Below, one piece after another: positions 17,782-25,563 of a stretch of 64,000 bases of DNA. A model generated the notes under the pieces. It was not told the origin of the DNA. It ran no database searches and was given only the letters and a program-made list of their open reading frames with translations. The position numbers and the translations under genes were made by a program. Source of the stretch: Hyphomicrobiales bacterium (GTDB lineage: Bacteria > Pseudomonadota > Alphaproteobacteria > Rhizobiales > Rhizobiaceae); NCBI GenBank assembly GCA_900473175.1, contig UCKM01000014.1, forward strand, positions 111,806-175,805, read 5' to 3'. Each line of letters opens with the position of its first letter. The stretch's first letter is position 1.

Positions 17782-18585
17782 TCAACCTTCCTCCCGGTCA
17801 ATAAAGAGTCGGCGAAAATTGGCAAGTTCCCCGGCACTCACGTCCGAAACAGCCCAGAATGTGAGGCCGCCTTTCGACCACCGCACCAGATTGTAGCCTT
17901 CATGTGTCGCTTCCAGGGGACGAGCAGCCGTATCGGGCCAGGCGAACACATTGATGATGTGGCCGTGCCGGCGGTAGATCATCGCCGCGACCACTCGGCC
18001 ATTGATATAGTCGACGCGGCCGCCCACGAGCGGGAAACCCTGCGCCGCCAGATCGACCACAGGGGGCGAATAGTCGATCTTGCCATCGAACCAAGGCTTG
18101 ACCGTATGCTGGTCGGAGGTCAGCACGTCCGTCAGGTGATCGGCGAGCAGGGAGCGGACATGGCTGGCGAGTATCTGGTCCTGCAACAACGTGTCATGTC
18201 CCGGCACGGACAGCACCAGAAACAGGCTCGCCGCAAGCGCAGCAAGTGATGGCACGTACAACCAGCGCCTCGTCATATCTGCGAGCCTTGACCACGATCC
18301 GCTGAGAGGCGCGGCCGCCAGGCGGCGCTGCGACCCCAGCGCATTTTCCAAGGATATCGCTGTCAGGATCTGCTCGCGAACAGAGTCGGGAACCGGCCAG
18401 CTCACGCCCTCCTGCGCGATGATCCGCCTTTCAGCCTTGAATCGATCGACTTCGCTGGCGCAAGCCGCACACGTCGCAAGGTGCTGCTCGAAGGCGCGGG
18501 CGTGGTCGGCATCGAGTTCATTGTCGATGAACCCATGCATGATGATGGACCATTCCGGACAGCCCTTCGCAGATTCGATGCTCAT
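17782..18585 (-). CDS. Anti-sigma factor with zinc-finger-type N-terminus, membrane anchored
   Basis: A 267-residue protein. Near the N-terminus HGFIDNELDADHARAFEQHL and the nearby CAAC form the His-x3-Cys-x2-Cys anti-sigma (ZAS) signature. A single transmembrane helix follows (YVPSLAALAASLFLVLSVPG, about residues 120-140), and the remaining 130 residues should be periplasmic. It probably holds the ECF sigma factor inactive and releases it on an envelope or redox cue. I use the ATG at 18585, whose ATGA overlaps the sigma stop; the frame is open further upstream but that part lies within the sigma gene. Its C-terminal domain resembles those of alphaproteobacterial transmembrane anti-sigma factors. 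Confidence 0.9.
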   Translation of the reverse strand: MSIESAKGCPEWSIIMHGFIDNELDADHARAFEQHLATCAACASEVDRFKAERRIIAQEGVSWPVPDSVREQILTAISLENALGSQRRLAAAPLSGSWSRLADMTRRWLYVPSLAALAASLFLVLSVPGHDTLLQDQILASHVRSLLADHLTDVLTSDQHTVKPWFDGKIDYSPPVVDLAAQGFPLVGGRVDYINGRVVAAMIYRRHGHIINVFAWPDTAARPLEATHEGYNLVRWSKGGLTFWAVSDVSAGELANFRRLFIDREEG

Positions 18586-19289
18586 GGCTGATTCCCCATC
18601 TTGCTGCGCCATGCAATGCCAAATTCCTGGCGTGCACGCGCCAGCCGTGACATGACCGTTCCGATCGGCAAATCGATAACGTCGGCGATCTGCCGGTAGG
18701 ATAGCTGTTCGAGTTCCCGCAATACCAATACCTCGCGCAGGGGCTCGGGGAGCGCGGCGATCACCGACCGCACACATTGCGACTCCGTCTTTCGTATCAA
18801 GGCAGCCTCAGGCGTTTCATCCTCCGAGGCGATCTCGTCGCCGCCAACGGACCCATCGCCGCCGACGTACATCGGCGCCTCGTGGCGCAATCTTCGCCGG
18901 CCTTCCTGCAGCCATGCGTGATAGCAGTTGCGGACGATGGCAAAAATCCAGGACCGCATATCGCCGCCGCGATAACCGTCGAAGTTGCGATAGGCCCTGA
19001 GGAACGCTTCTTGAATAATGTCCTGCGCACCATCCGCATCACGACTGAGAAAGCGCGCGAAATTATAAGCCGCATCCAGATGCGGCAGGACCAGGCGATC
19101 AAACCGCAGGGCCATATCATTGTCGGCGGATCGTTCCTTGGTCGAGTCGAACAATCGGGCGACCGGCGCAACCATAAGCGTTGTCAGCCTGGCGGCGGAC
19201 CGGCGAACGGCCTCAATTCCCCGGTCGATAATATATGCCGGAGCCAGGCGCCCTTCATCGGCTGCAATAATCACGTGCGTCTTGGTCAT
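18582..19289 (-). CDS. ECF-type RNA polymerase sigma factor
   Basis: A 235-residue sigma-70 family protein. Region 2 is LDAAYNFARFLSRDADGAQDIIQEAFLRAYR..FDGYRGG..RSWIFAIVRN, and region 4 is LPEPLREVLVLRELEQLSYRQIADVIDLPIGTVMSRLARAR. Between them is a short acidic linker (GGDEIASEDETPE). The first 58 residues are an unusual N-terminal extension; if translation began at the internal ATG at 19115 the protein would be a standard 177 residues. I keep 19289 because GGAAG lies six bases upstream and a promoter-like motif (19362-19388) leads into it. It is cotranscribed with the anti-sigma gene and divergent from the MBL-TPR-DoxX operon. Confidence 0.93.
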   Translation of the reverse strand: MTKTHVIIAADEGRLAPAYIIDRGIEAVRRSAARLTTLMVAPVARLFDSTKERSADNDMALRFDRLVLPHLDAAYNFARFLSRDADGAQDIIQEAFLRAYRNFDGYRGGDMRSWIFAIVRNCYHAWLQEGRRRLRHEAPMYVGGDGSVGGDEIASEDETPEAALIRKTESQCVRSVIAALPEPLREVLVLRELEQLSYRQIADVIDLPIGTVMSRLARARQEFGIAWRSKMGNQP

Positions 19290-19316
19290 CAGCTTCCATT
19301 ATATACATATCATGTG

Positions 19317-19360
19317 GATCCATTTGAACGCTTCAGCGAAGCGTGATGACGATCCATTTG
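19317..19360. repeat. Direct repeats flanking a small hairpin in the sigma gene leader
   Basis: GATCCATTTG occurs at 19317-19326 and again at 19351-19360. Between the copies is a perfect inverted repeat, ACGCTTC (19328-19334) and GAAGCGT (19338-19344), with loop AGC. The structure lies in the probable 5' leader of the ECF sigma transcript, 28-71 bases upstream of its start codon. Confidence 0.7.
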
Positions 19361-19361
19361 C

Positions 19362-19388
19362 TAGATCATGCGCAGCCTCGGTTTATTC
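19362..19388 (-). promoter_or_regulatory. Putative ECF-dependent promoter of the sigma/anti-sigma operon
   Basis: On the minus strand GAATAAAC (19388-19381) is followed by 14 bases and ATCTA (19366-19362). The same two boxes with the same spacing precede the divergent MBL operon. The shared layout suggests an autoregulated ECF promoter with a -35 and a -10 element. Confidence 0.6.
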
Positions 19389-19490
19389 CCGGTTCGACAA
19401 GTTTTTTTCACCGGATTTGCAGAGGTCTGACTGTGCGAAAAAATTTCGCGCCTGTTTTCAATACCTTAGAAAGAAAGTTGTTGTCGCCGC

Positions 19491-19517
19491 GAATAAACAC
19501 GCCGCGTCGTCAATCTA
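19491..19517 (+). promoter_or_regulatory. Putative ECF-dependent promoter of the MBL-TPR-DoxX operon
   Basis: GAATAAAC (19491-19498), 14 bases, then ATCTA (19513-19517): identical boxes and spacing to the site on the opposite strand that leads into the sigma gene. It lies 72 bp upstream of the MBL start codon at 19590. Confidence 0.6.
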
Positions 19518-19589
19518 TTTGATCGGCGGACGTGATCATCGATCCGCGTGTTCCGCCTCGCAATCGCCAAACCGCTAAGGAGACAACCC

Positions 19590-20564
19590 ATGTTCAACAT
19601 CACCCGTCGTACGCTCCTTGGGTCCGCTGCTGCAGCGGCCGCCTTTGGACTGCCTCGGCAACTCGAATTCGTCATGCCGGCATCGGCAGAACCTCCCGTC
19701 GAGCCGCTGACCGGACACTACAAATACAAGGTCGGTTCTGTGGAGGTCACGGCGATCTATGACGGAATCTGGCGCAAGCCGCATGATCCGGCATTCATCA
19801 AGAACGCTTCCGTCGAGGACACCAAGGCGGCCCTCGCCAAGGCCGGTCTTACCACTGAGTTCATGCCGATTCCCTTGACCGTCGTCGTCCTGAAAGTCGG
19901 TGACAGGCTGATCATGATGGATGCCGGTTCCGGCGTCGGCCAATGGCAGGCCAACGCCACGCATTTGCCGGCGAACATGAAGGCCGCCGGAATAGACTAC
20001 ACCAAGATCGACACGCTGATGATTTCGCATTTCCATCCGGATCATGTCTGGGGGCTGATGGACAAGGAAACAAACGCACCGGTGTTTCCGAATGCCGAGC
20101 TGATCGTCAACGCGACCGAATATAACTGGTGGACCGATCCGGGGCGCGTCGACAAGCTTGCCGAGGGGCGCAAGGCCGCCGGCCGGCGTATTGCAAGCAT
20201 ATTCCCCACCTGGAAGAACTGGAAGCTGGTCGAGGATGGAGCCGACGTTGCGCCGGGCATCCAGATGATCGCAGCACCCGGACATACGCCCGGCCATTCG
20301 GTCTTTCTTGTGACGTCCGGCACGGAGCAACTCCTGGTTTCTGCCGACACGATGTATGTCCCCGCGCTGCTCGCACCGCATCCCGAATGGCAGGGCAGCT
20401 ACGATCAGGACGGACCGACGGCGATCACCACCCGCCACAAGCTGATTGACCGCGTGATCGCTGACAACATCCGGATTTGCGGTTCGCACTTTCCATTCCC
20501 GGGCTCCGGCACGTTCGTCAAGGACGGCAATGCCTATGCCTTCACGCCCACGGCACAAGTCTGA
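19590..20564 (+). CDS. Tat-exported metallo-beta-lactamase-fold hydrolase
   Basis: A 324-residue protein. The N-terminus ITRRTLLGSAAAAAAFG is a twin-arginine signal, so the folded enzyme is probably periplasmic. The zinc-binding motif is SHFHPDHVWG (HxHxDH), with further ligands in APGHTPGHS, SADTMY and CGSHFPFPG. The ATG at 19590 follows AAGGAG; the frame is open upstream to 19548 without a binding site. It is the first gene of an operon with a TPR protein and DoxX, expressed away from an ECF sigma gene. The substrate is unknown; the fold covers lactonases, glyoxalases and sulfur enzymes. Confidence 0.9.
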   Translation: MFNITRRTLLGSAAAAAAFGLPRQLEFVMPASAEPPVEPLTGHYKYKVGSVEVTAIYDGIWRKPHDPAFIKNASVEDTKAALAKAGLTTEFMPIPLTVVVLKVGDRLIMMDAGSGVGQWQANATHLPANMKAAGIDYTKIDTLMISHFHPDHVWGLMDKETNAPVFPNAELIVNATEYNWWTDPGRVDKLAEGRKAAGRRIASIFPTWKNWKLVEDGADVAPGIQMIAAPGHTPGHSVFLVTSGTEQLLVSADTMYVPALLAPHPEWQGSYDQDGPTAITTRHKLIDRVIADNIRICGSHFPFPGSGTFVKDGNAYAFTPTAQV

Positions 20565-20581
20565 AACTGGAGATGAAAGAG

Positions 20582-21043
20582 ATGATAAGGAACGCTTTTT
20601 TCGGCCTTTTGGGCCTTACCGCAGCTGCGACAATGGTTGCCATCACCCTGCCCGCCCATGCCGTCGACAACATGGAGACGACCACCAACGCTCCCGATCT
20701 GACGGCGGTGCGCGCGAAGATCGCGGCAAAGGATTATTCCGGTGCATTGGCGGAGCTGCGCGGTCTTGCCGAAGACAATCAGCAGGCGGATGTCTACAAC
20801 CTGCTTGGATATACGCTGCGCAAAACCGGCGATTTCGACACGTCGTTGACCTATTACAGCAGGGCCTTGGAACTGCAGCCCGACCACAAGGCAGCCCACG
20901 AATATCTGGGCGAACTCTATGTCGAAACCGGAAAGACCGAACAGGCGAAAGTCGAGCTTGCTACCTTGGCCAAGCTCTGTCCGATGGGCTGCGAGGAACT
21001 CAACGACCTTCAGAACTTCATCGCCGCCAAGGCCACCAGATAA
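20582..21043 (+). CDS. Secreted TPR protein
   Basis: A 153-residue protein with a signal peptide (IRNAFFGLLGLTAAATMVAITLPAHA-like; cleavage near AHA) and about three TPR units, for example ADVYNLLGYTLRKTGDFDTS and HKAAHEYLGELYVETGKTEQ. It ends with a short Cys pair (KLCPMGCEELNDL) that could bind a metal or form a disulfide. Two ATGs are possible, at 20573 and 20582. The GGAG abuts the first and lies nine bases from the second, so I use 20582. It lies 17 bp after the MBL gene and is probably a periplasmic partner of that enzyme; the client is unknown. Confidence 0.85.
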   Translation: MIRNAFFGLLGLTAAATMVAITLPAHAVDNMETTTNAPDLTAVRAKIAAKDYSGALAELRGLAEDNQQADVYNLLGYTLRKTGDFDTSLTYYSRALELQPDHKAAHEYLGELYVETGKTEQAKVELATLAKLCPMGCEELNDLQNFIAAKATR

Positions 21044-21115
21044 GCCGGTGGCGGGCGTCACCGCCCGCCGCCGTCGAACCCGCGCCACCTTTCAGACATT
21101 GCAGGGAGAAATTCC

Positions 21116-21661
21116 GTGACCGTTCCAGCAAAGATCGCCCGCTACGCTGATCTCGTGATGCTGTTGAGCCGGCTGCTGTTGGCCTGGATCTTCCTCCATG
21201 AGGGGTTTGTCCTTGCACGCAATATCAACGGCGCCATTGCAGCGATGGCGAAGCTCGGCGTGCCAACGCCATACGCCCTCGCCGGCATCGCGCTGCAGCT
21301 ATGCGCTGGCGCCATGATCGCCCTCGGTTATCATACAAGGCTGGGGGCGTTGGCGCTCTCGCTGTTTTGCCTGATGACAGCGTTCTGCTTTCACACGCCT
21401 TTCGGCAGCCAGAACGAACTGCTCCACTTCGAAAAGGACCTCGCTATTGCCGGGGGGATGCTCGCATTGGTGGTCGTCGGTGCAGGGAAATTCTCCTTAG
21501 AGAACCTTCTCGCTCGATCGAAAAAATCAACGCGCCGGCTCGATCATGCCGACATGGTCGTATTGGTTGACGGGTTCATGCTCATGGCGATCGCCATTGC
21601 AACCGTCATCGGCGCCTATGTCGCATTCGGCGTTCGGATAGCCGGACTGCCGGGACTTTAA
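21116..21661 (+). CDS. DoxX family inner-membrane protein
   Basis: A 181-residue protein with four predicted membrane segments, including VMLLSRLLLAWIFLHEGF, ALAGIALQLCAGAMIALGY and MLALVVVGAGKFSL. The order and the motif HTRLGALALSLFCLMTAFCFH are typical of DoxX/DoxD-like proteins. It starts with GTG at 21116 after an AGGGAG binding site. DoxX proteins associate with thiol and sulfur redox systems in several bacteria. The neighbouring methanethiol-oxidase homologue fits that theme, but direct involvement is inferred. Confidence 0.88.
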   Translation: MTVPAKIARYADLVMLLSRLLLAWIFLHEGFVLARNINGAIAAMAKLGVPTPYALAGIALQLCAGAMIALGYHTRLGALALSLFCLMTAFCFHTPFGSQNELLHFEKDLAIAGGMLALVVVGAGKFSLENLLARSKKSTRRLDHADMVVLVDGFMLMAIAIATVIGAYVAFGVRIAGLPGL

Positions 21662-21711
21662 TGAGGCCGGAATGCTCCTCGCTGCGCGCTCATTGGACAA
21701 ATATGGCGTTG

Positions 21712-21987
21712 CTATTTTGACCTGTTGTTATCGCTCGGCTTTATTGTAATGAAACGCTGTACGGTGTTGTAGCGTAAATTCCTGATTTCAATGATGCCGC
21801 CTTCCAGAACCGTGTAGATAACTTCCCCGTTTTTGGCTGTGGCGGTCTCACCGGGCTTTCCCTCACCTCTTATGATCTTGTTGATGATTGCGTACTGCTG
21901 TGCACTGTCTTCCTGAGCAAATGCAAACGGGGAATGCAAACCGATCGTGAATACCAAAGGAAGAAGAGCCATTGTTGGTCTGTTCAT
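21712..21987 (-). CDS. Small secreted hypothetical protein
   Basis: A 91-residue protein starting at the ATG at 21987, with AGGA just upstream; the longer frame to 22065 is unlikely. A signal peptide is visible (TMALLPLVFTIGLHSPFAFA, cleavage after AFA), leaving about 68 mature residues with a beta-rich pattern (GEVIYTVLEGGIIEIRNLRY). It has no family I recognise and no Cys. It sits alone on the minus strand between DoxX and the selenium-binding-protein gene. Confidence 0.6.
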   Translation of the reverse strand: MNRPTMALLPLVFTIGLHSPFAFAQEDSAQQYAIINKIIRGEGKPGETATAKNGEVIYTVLEGGIIEIRNLRYNTVQRFITIKPSDNNRSK

Positions 21988-22065
21988 GATTATTCCTTCA
22001 GCAGAGTTAGCGGAAAACAACGCGTACCAGTCTAACTCGATTGATGCTCTTGTGGTGAACTTCAT

Positions 22066-22345
22066 GTTCTAAAACGACAATGCTGAGTGACTTGACCCTA
22101 CCTGGCTGGAAATGGGTTCTGACCGAGGTGATTGCGAGTGCGTGTCAGTTTGGACTCGAGGAACGAAGACCAAACATCACGACACGAATGCTGAGCGATC
22201 CCCCCCGCACGTCCATCGCTGCGCTCAGGTGTAGTTCAAATGACGTGATTGGACAGTGTTTCCGTGCGGTGCGAAGATCAACGCCAAATCCGCTTTGGGG
22301 ACCGCTGCGCAAAACTCCGTCATTGATCAAGAGGAGAGTTCAATC
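22066..22345. other. Intergenic region upstream of the SBP56 gene
   Basis: 280 bp with no supported gene. It contains the start region of the small secreted protein (minus strand) and the promoter of the SBP56 gene (plus strand). I do not find the GAATAAAC box seen near the ECF genes, nor an EcfG consensus. Confidence 0.5.
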
Positions 22346-23740
22346 ATGGCAACCTGGCAACCTGATCCTTCGTTTTATCCATCACCTCGAATGGCCGCAA
22401 AGGCCCCAGCCGAAAAGGTCGCCTATGTCGCCGCCTTCGATCCCGAACGCAAGATTCCCGATGCGATCGCCGTGGTCGACGTGGATCCGGCCTCCTCATC
22501 CTATTCGCAAATCATCGGCCAGGTCGACATGCCTAACGCAGGTGACGAGTTGCACCATTTCGGCTGGAATGCGTGTTCCTCCTGCCTTTGCCCCAATGCG
22601 CCCCATCCGCACATGGAACGGCGCTATCTCATCGTGCCGGGGCTCAGATCATCCCGCCTGCACATCATCGACACCAAGCCTGACCCGAAGAACCCCAAGA
22701 TCATACGCGTCATCGAACCCGAGGAAATCGCGGAAAAGGCCGGATATTCGCGCCTGCACACGATCCATTGCGGGCCGGAGGGCATCTATGTGAATGCTCT
22801 CGGGAATGCCGAGGGCAAGGCGCCCGGCGGCATATTCCTGCTCGATCCCAATAGTTTCGACGTCCTGGGGCAGTGGGAGATGGACCGCGGCCCGCAAAAA
22901 CTCGCCTATGATTTCTGGTGGCACCTTGGCCACGACACGATGATCACCAGCGAATGGGGAACGCCCGATACGTTCGAAAACGGGCTTGTCCCGGAAATAC
23001 TGCTTGGCAGCAAATACGGGCGCCGGCTGCACTTCTGGGATCTGCACAAGCGCAAGCACCTGCAGGAAATCGATCTTGGCGAAGAATACCAGCTCGTGTT
23101 CGAGTTGCGCCCGGCGCACAACCCGACCAAGGCCTATGGCTTCGTCGGCTGCGTGATCAGCCTCAAGGATCTTTCGGCATCGATCTGGACCTGGTACCGC
23201 GACGGCGACAAATGGGGGGTGAAAAAGATCATCGAGATTCCGGCCGAGCCGGCGGATCCGGAGTTGCTGCCGCCAGTGTTGAAAGGCTTCGGCGCCGTCG
23301 CCCCCCTCGTCACCGATATCGACCTGTCGATGGATGACCGCTTCCTTTACGTGTCCTGCTGGGGCACCGGCGACATGATCCAGTACGATGTCTCCGATCC
23401 CTTCAACCCGAAGGAGACTGGACGGGTTCGCATTGGCGGCATCGTATCGCGCGCGACCCATCCCAAGGCCAAGAACGGCGCGCTCAACGGCGGTCCGCAA
23501 ATGGTCGAGATCAGCCGCGATGGCAAGCGCGTCTACTTCACCAATTCCCTCTACGGCCCCATCGACCCGCAATTCTATCCCGAGGGCGTTGAAGGCTGGA
23601 TGGTAAAACTCGACGCCGGAGACAATGGCGGAATAAAGTTCGACGAGAAATTCTTCGTCGACTGGCCGAGGAGCCATCGACCGCATCAAGTGCGTCTGGA
23701 GGGCGGCGATTGTTCGTCGGATTCCTATTGCTATCCCTGA
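22346..23740 (+). CDS. Selenium-binding protein SBP56 / methanethiol oxidase family
   Basis: A 464-residue protein spanning the whole SBP56 family. Conserved parts include ELHHFGWNACSSCLC (residues 68-82), which holds metal/sulfur-binding His and Cys residues, YLIVPGLRSSRLHIID, WHLGHDTMITSEWGTPD, and RPHQVRLEGGDCSSDSYCYP at the C-terminus. Bacterial members act as copper-dependent methanethiol oxidases. No N-terminal export signal is seen (MATWQPDPSFYP), so it looks cytoplasmic, unlike the periplasmic MtoX of Hyphomicrobium. The ATG at 22346 follows GAGGAG. A partner membrane protein gene follows by 37 bp. Confidence 0.9.
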   Translation: MATWQPDPSFYPSPRMAAKAPAEKVAYVAAFDPERKIPDAIAVVDVDPASSSYSQIIGQVDMPNAGDELHHFGWNACSSCLCPNAPHPHMERRYLIVPGLRSSRLHIIDTKPDPKNPKIIRVIEPEEIAEKAGYSRLHTIHCGPEGIYVNALGNAEGKAPGGIFLLDPNSFDVLGQWEMDRGPQKLAYDFWWHLGHDTMITSEWGTPDTFENGLVPEILLGSKYGRRLHFWDLHKRKHLQEIDLGEEYQLVFELRPAHNPTKAYGFVGCVISLKDLSASIWTWYRDGDKWGVKKIIEIPAEPADPELLPPVLKGFGAVAPLVTDIDLSMDDRFLYVSCWGTGDMIQYDVSDPFNPKETGRVRIGGIVSRATHPKAKNGALNGGPQMVEISRDGKRVYFTNSLYGPIDPQFYPEGVEGWMVKLDAGDNGGIKFDEKFFVDWPRSHRPHQVRLEGGDCSSDSYCYP

Positions 23741-23777
23741 TGCCGGCAGACAATCGCCAGAGGGATAGAAGCGCCGA

Positions 23778-24407
23778 ATGACATCCATCTCACCTTGGCT
23801 GGTGCTCACCGGCCTTGGCGCCTTTCACGGCGTCAATCCTGCAATGGGTTGGCTGTTCGCTGTGGCGCTTGGCCTGCACCGAGGCAGCCGCCGGATCGTG
23901 GTGCAATCGCTCATTCCCATCGCCATAGGACACGCCGTTTCGATCGGCCTCGTTGCGGTCGTGGCCGTGTTGCTTGGCTTGATAGTCGATCAGCATGTCC
24001 TCGAAACAGGCGCTGGCATTGTGCTCCTCGGCTGGGCCGCCTATCAGGCTCTCTACGGCCATCGTCACCGTGTGCGGATAGGCATGACGACGGGCATGGT
24101 GGGACTTGGGTTGTGGTCATTCCTGATGGCGACTGCCCATGGTGCAGGCCTCATGCTGGTGCCGGTGGTCATTCCTCTTTGCCTGTCGGCAATGCCCGGC
24201 CAGCAACTGACGGCTGCCGGATCATTGCCAATCGCCCTCGCCGCCATCGCAACCCACATGGCTGCCATGCTTGCGGTGATCCTGGTAATCGCTGTCTCCG
24301 TCTATAGCTGGTTCGGCCTCTCGTTCTTGCGCCGCGGTTGGATCAACTTCGACTACATCTGGATCGCGGCGCTGACCGTCACCGGCCTCATCCTGATTGT
24401 GCGATAG
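23778..24407 (+). CDS. Six-helix membrane protein linked to SBP56
   Basis: A 209-residue protein with about six membrane segments. The first holds GLGAFHGVNPAMGWLFAVALG, a His/Asn/Pro pattern also seen in NicO/RcnA-like metal exporters and related transporters. Another conserved spot is LMATAHGAGLMLVPVVIP. The two His-containing motifs could bind metal in the membrane. It follows the SBP56 gene by 37 bp and is convergent with the dehydrogenase gene by 12 bp. It may move a metal (copper or nickel) or a sulfur product; the transport direction and substrate are unknown. Confidence 0.7.
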   Translation: MTSISPWLVLTGLGAFHGVNPAMGWLFAVALGLHRGSRRIVVQSLIPIAIGHAVSIGLVAVVAVLLGLIVDQHVLETGAGIVLLGWAAYQALYGHRHRVRIGMTTGMVGLGLWSFLMATAHGAGLMLVPVVIPLCLSAMPGQQLTAAGSLPIALAAIATHMAAMLAVILVIAVSVYSWFGLSFLRRGWINFDYIWIAALTVTGLILIVR

Positions 24408-24419
24408 AACCGTCGCCGA

Positions 24420-25493
24420 TCACACGTTGGAGGTATTGATGGCGTCGATGACCGCCTCGGTCACCTCCTGCGTCGTTGCCGTCCCGCCGACATCGAGGGT
24501 AAGGACACCAGCGCCGGTGACGCGCTCGACCGCACGCATGAGACACGCCGCTGCTTCCTTCTCGCCGAGATGCTCGAGCATTTGTGCGGCGGTCCAGAAT
24601 GTTGCAACCGGATTGGCAATACCCTTGCCGGCAATGTCGAAGGCGGAGCCATGGATCGGCTCGAACATGGATGGAAAGCGGCGCTCCGGATTGATGTTCG
24701 CGGTTGGCGCAACGCCGAGGCTGCCAGCCAAAGCCCCCGCAAGATCCGAAAGGATATCAGCGTGCAGGTTGGTGGCAACGACCGTATCGATGCTTCCCGG
24801 ATTGAGCGTCATGCGCACCGTCATGGCATCGACGAGCATCTTGTCCCAGCGAACGTCCGGAAATTCTTCGGCCACTTCTGCGGCAATCTCATCCCACATG
24901 ACCATGCCATGGCGCTGCGCATTGGATTTGGTGACGACCGTCAGAAGCTTCCGCGGCCGCGCCTGTGCCAGTGCGAAGGCATAGCGCATGATACGGGTGA
25001 CGCCGATACGGGTGAAAATGGCAACTTCGGTTCCCACCTCCTCCGGCAATCCCTTGTGGGCGCGCCCGCCATGGCCGGAATATTCTCCTTCCGAATTTTC
25101 CCGCACGATTACCCAGTCGAGATCGCCCGGCCCGCAATTGCGTAGCGGCGGCGTGATGCCGGGCAGGATCCTGGTGGGCCGGACATTGGCATATTGATCG
25201 AAGCCCTGGCAGATCTGCAGGCGCAGACCCCAGAGCGTGATGTGGTCCGGCACATCGGGTGCACCGACGGCACCGAAATAGATGGCGTCGAAGCGCTCGA
25301 GCTGCTTGAGCCCGTCCGCCGGCATCATCACCCCGTGCTGCTTGTAATAGTTAGAACCCCATTCGAAATTCTGGAAACTGAACCTGACGTCGCCGAGGCG
25401 CTTTTCGAGGCTCTGGAGCACCTTCGTTCCAGCGGAGATCACCTCGGGGCCAATTCCATCAGCCGGAATGGCGGCAATAGCATATTCACGCAT
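24420..25493 (-). CDS. Tartrate/D-malate dehydrogenase family (isocitrate/isopropylmalate fold)
   Basis: A 357-residue NAD(P)-dependent decarboxylating dehydrogenase of the TtuC/DmlA type. Conserved elements are AAIPADGIGPEVISAG at the N-terminus, the substrate Arg/Tyr region VRENSEGEYSGHGG, the catalytic Lys in VTKSNAQRHGMVMWDE, the metal-binding Asp cluster LVDAMTVRM..TVVATNLHADILSDLAG, and EPIHGSAFDIAGKGIANP. The family oxidises tartrate, D-malate or related acids. It lies 70 bp behind the ribose-type binding protein gene, across a strong hairpin, and is probably part of its operon. The substrate inside this cluster is not deducible. Confidence 0.9.
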   Translation of the reverse strand: MREYAIAAIPADGIGPEVISAGTKVLQSLEKRLGDVRFSFQNFEWGSNYYKQHGVMMPADGLKQLERFDAIYFGAVGAPDVPDHITLWGLRLQICQGFDQYANVRPTRILPGITPPLRNCGPGDLDWVIVRENSEGEYSGHGGRAHKGLPEEVGTEVAIFTRIGVTRIMRYAFALAQARPRKLLTVVTKSNAQRHGMVMWDEIAAEVAEEFPDVRWDKMLVDAMTVRMTLNPGSIDTVVATNLHADILSDLAGALAGSLGVAPTANINPERRFPSMFEPIHGSAFDIAGKGIANPVATFWTAAQMLEHLGEKEAAACLMRAVERVTGAGVLTLDVGGTATTQEVTEAVIDAINTSNV

Positions 25494-25522
25494 GCGTCTG
25501 TTTCACTTCGGATTTGAAAGGC

Positions 25523-25550
25523 AGAGAGGGCGCCATCAAGCGCCCTCTCT
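25523..25550 (-). promoter_or_regulatory. Hairpin after the ribose-type binding-protein gene
   Basis: Perfect inverted repeat: AGAGAGGGCGC (25523-25533) and GCGCCCTCTCT (25540-25550), with a 6-base loop. It starts 13 bases after the binding-protein stop and precedes the dehydrogenase gene. No T-run follows on the minus strand, so it may stabilise the upstream mRNA rather than end transcription. Confidence 0.75.
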
Positions 25551-25563
25551 CTATCACCAGCAC

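Noticed and set aside
22649..23809. 386-codon open frame on the minus strand over the SBP56 gene
   Set aside because: It overlaps a well-supported gene and runs past its end; no family signature.
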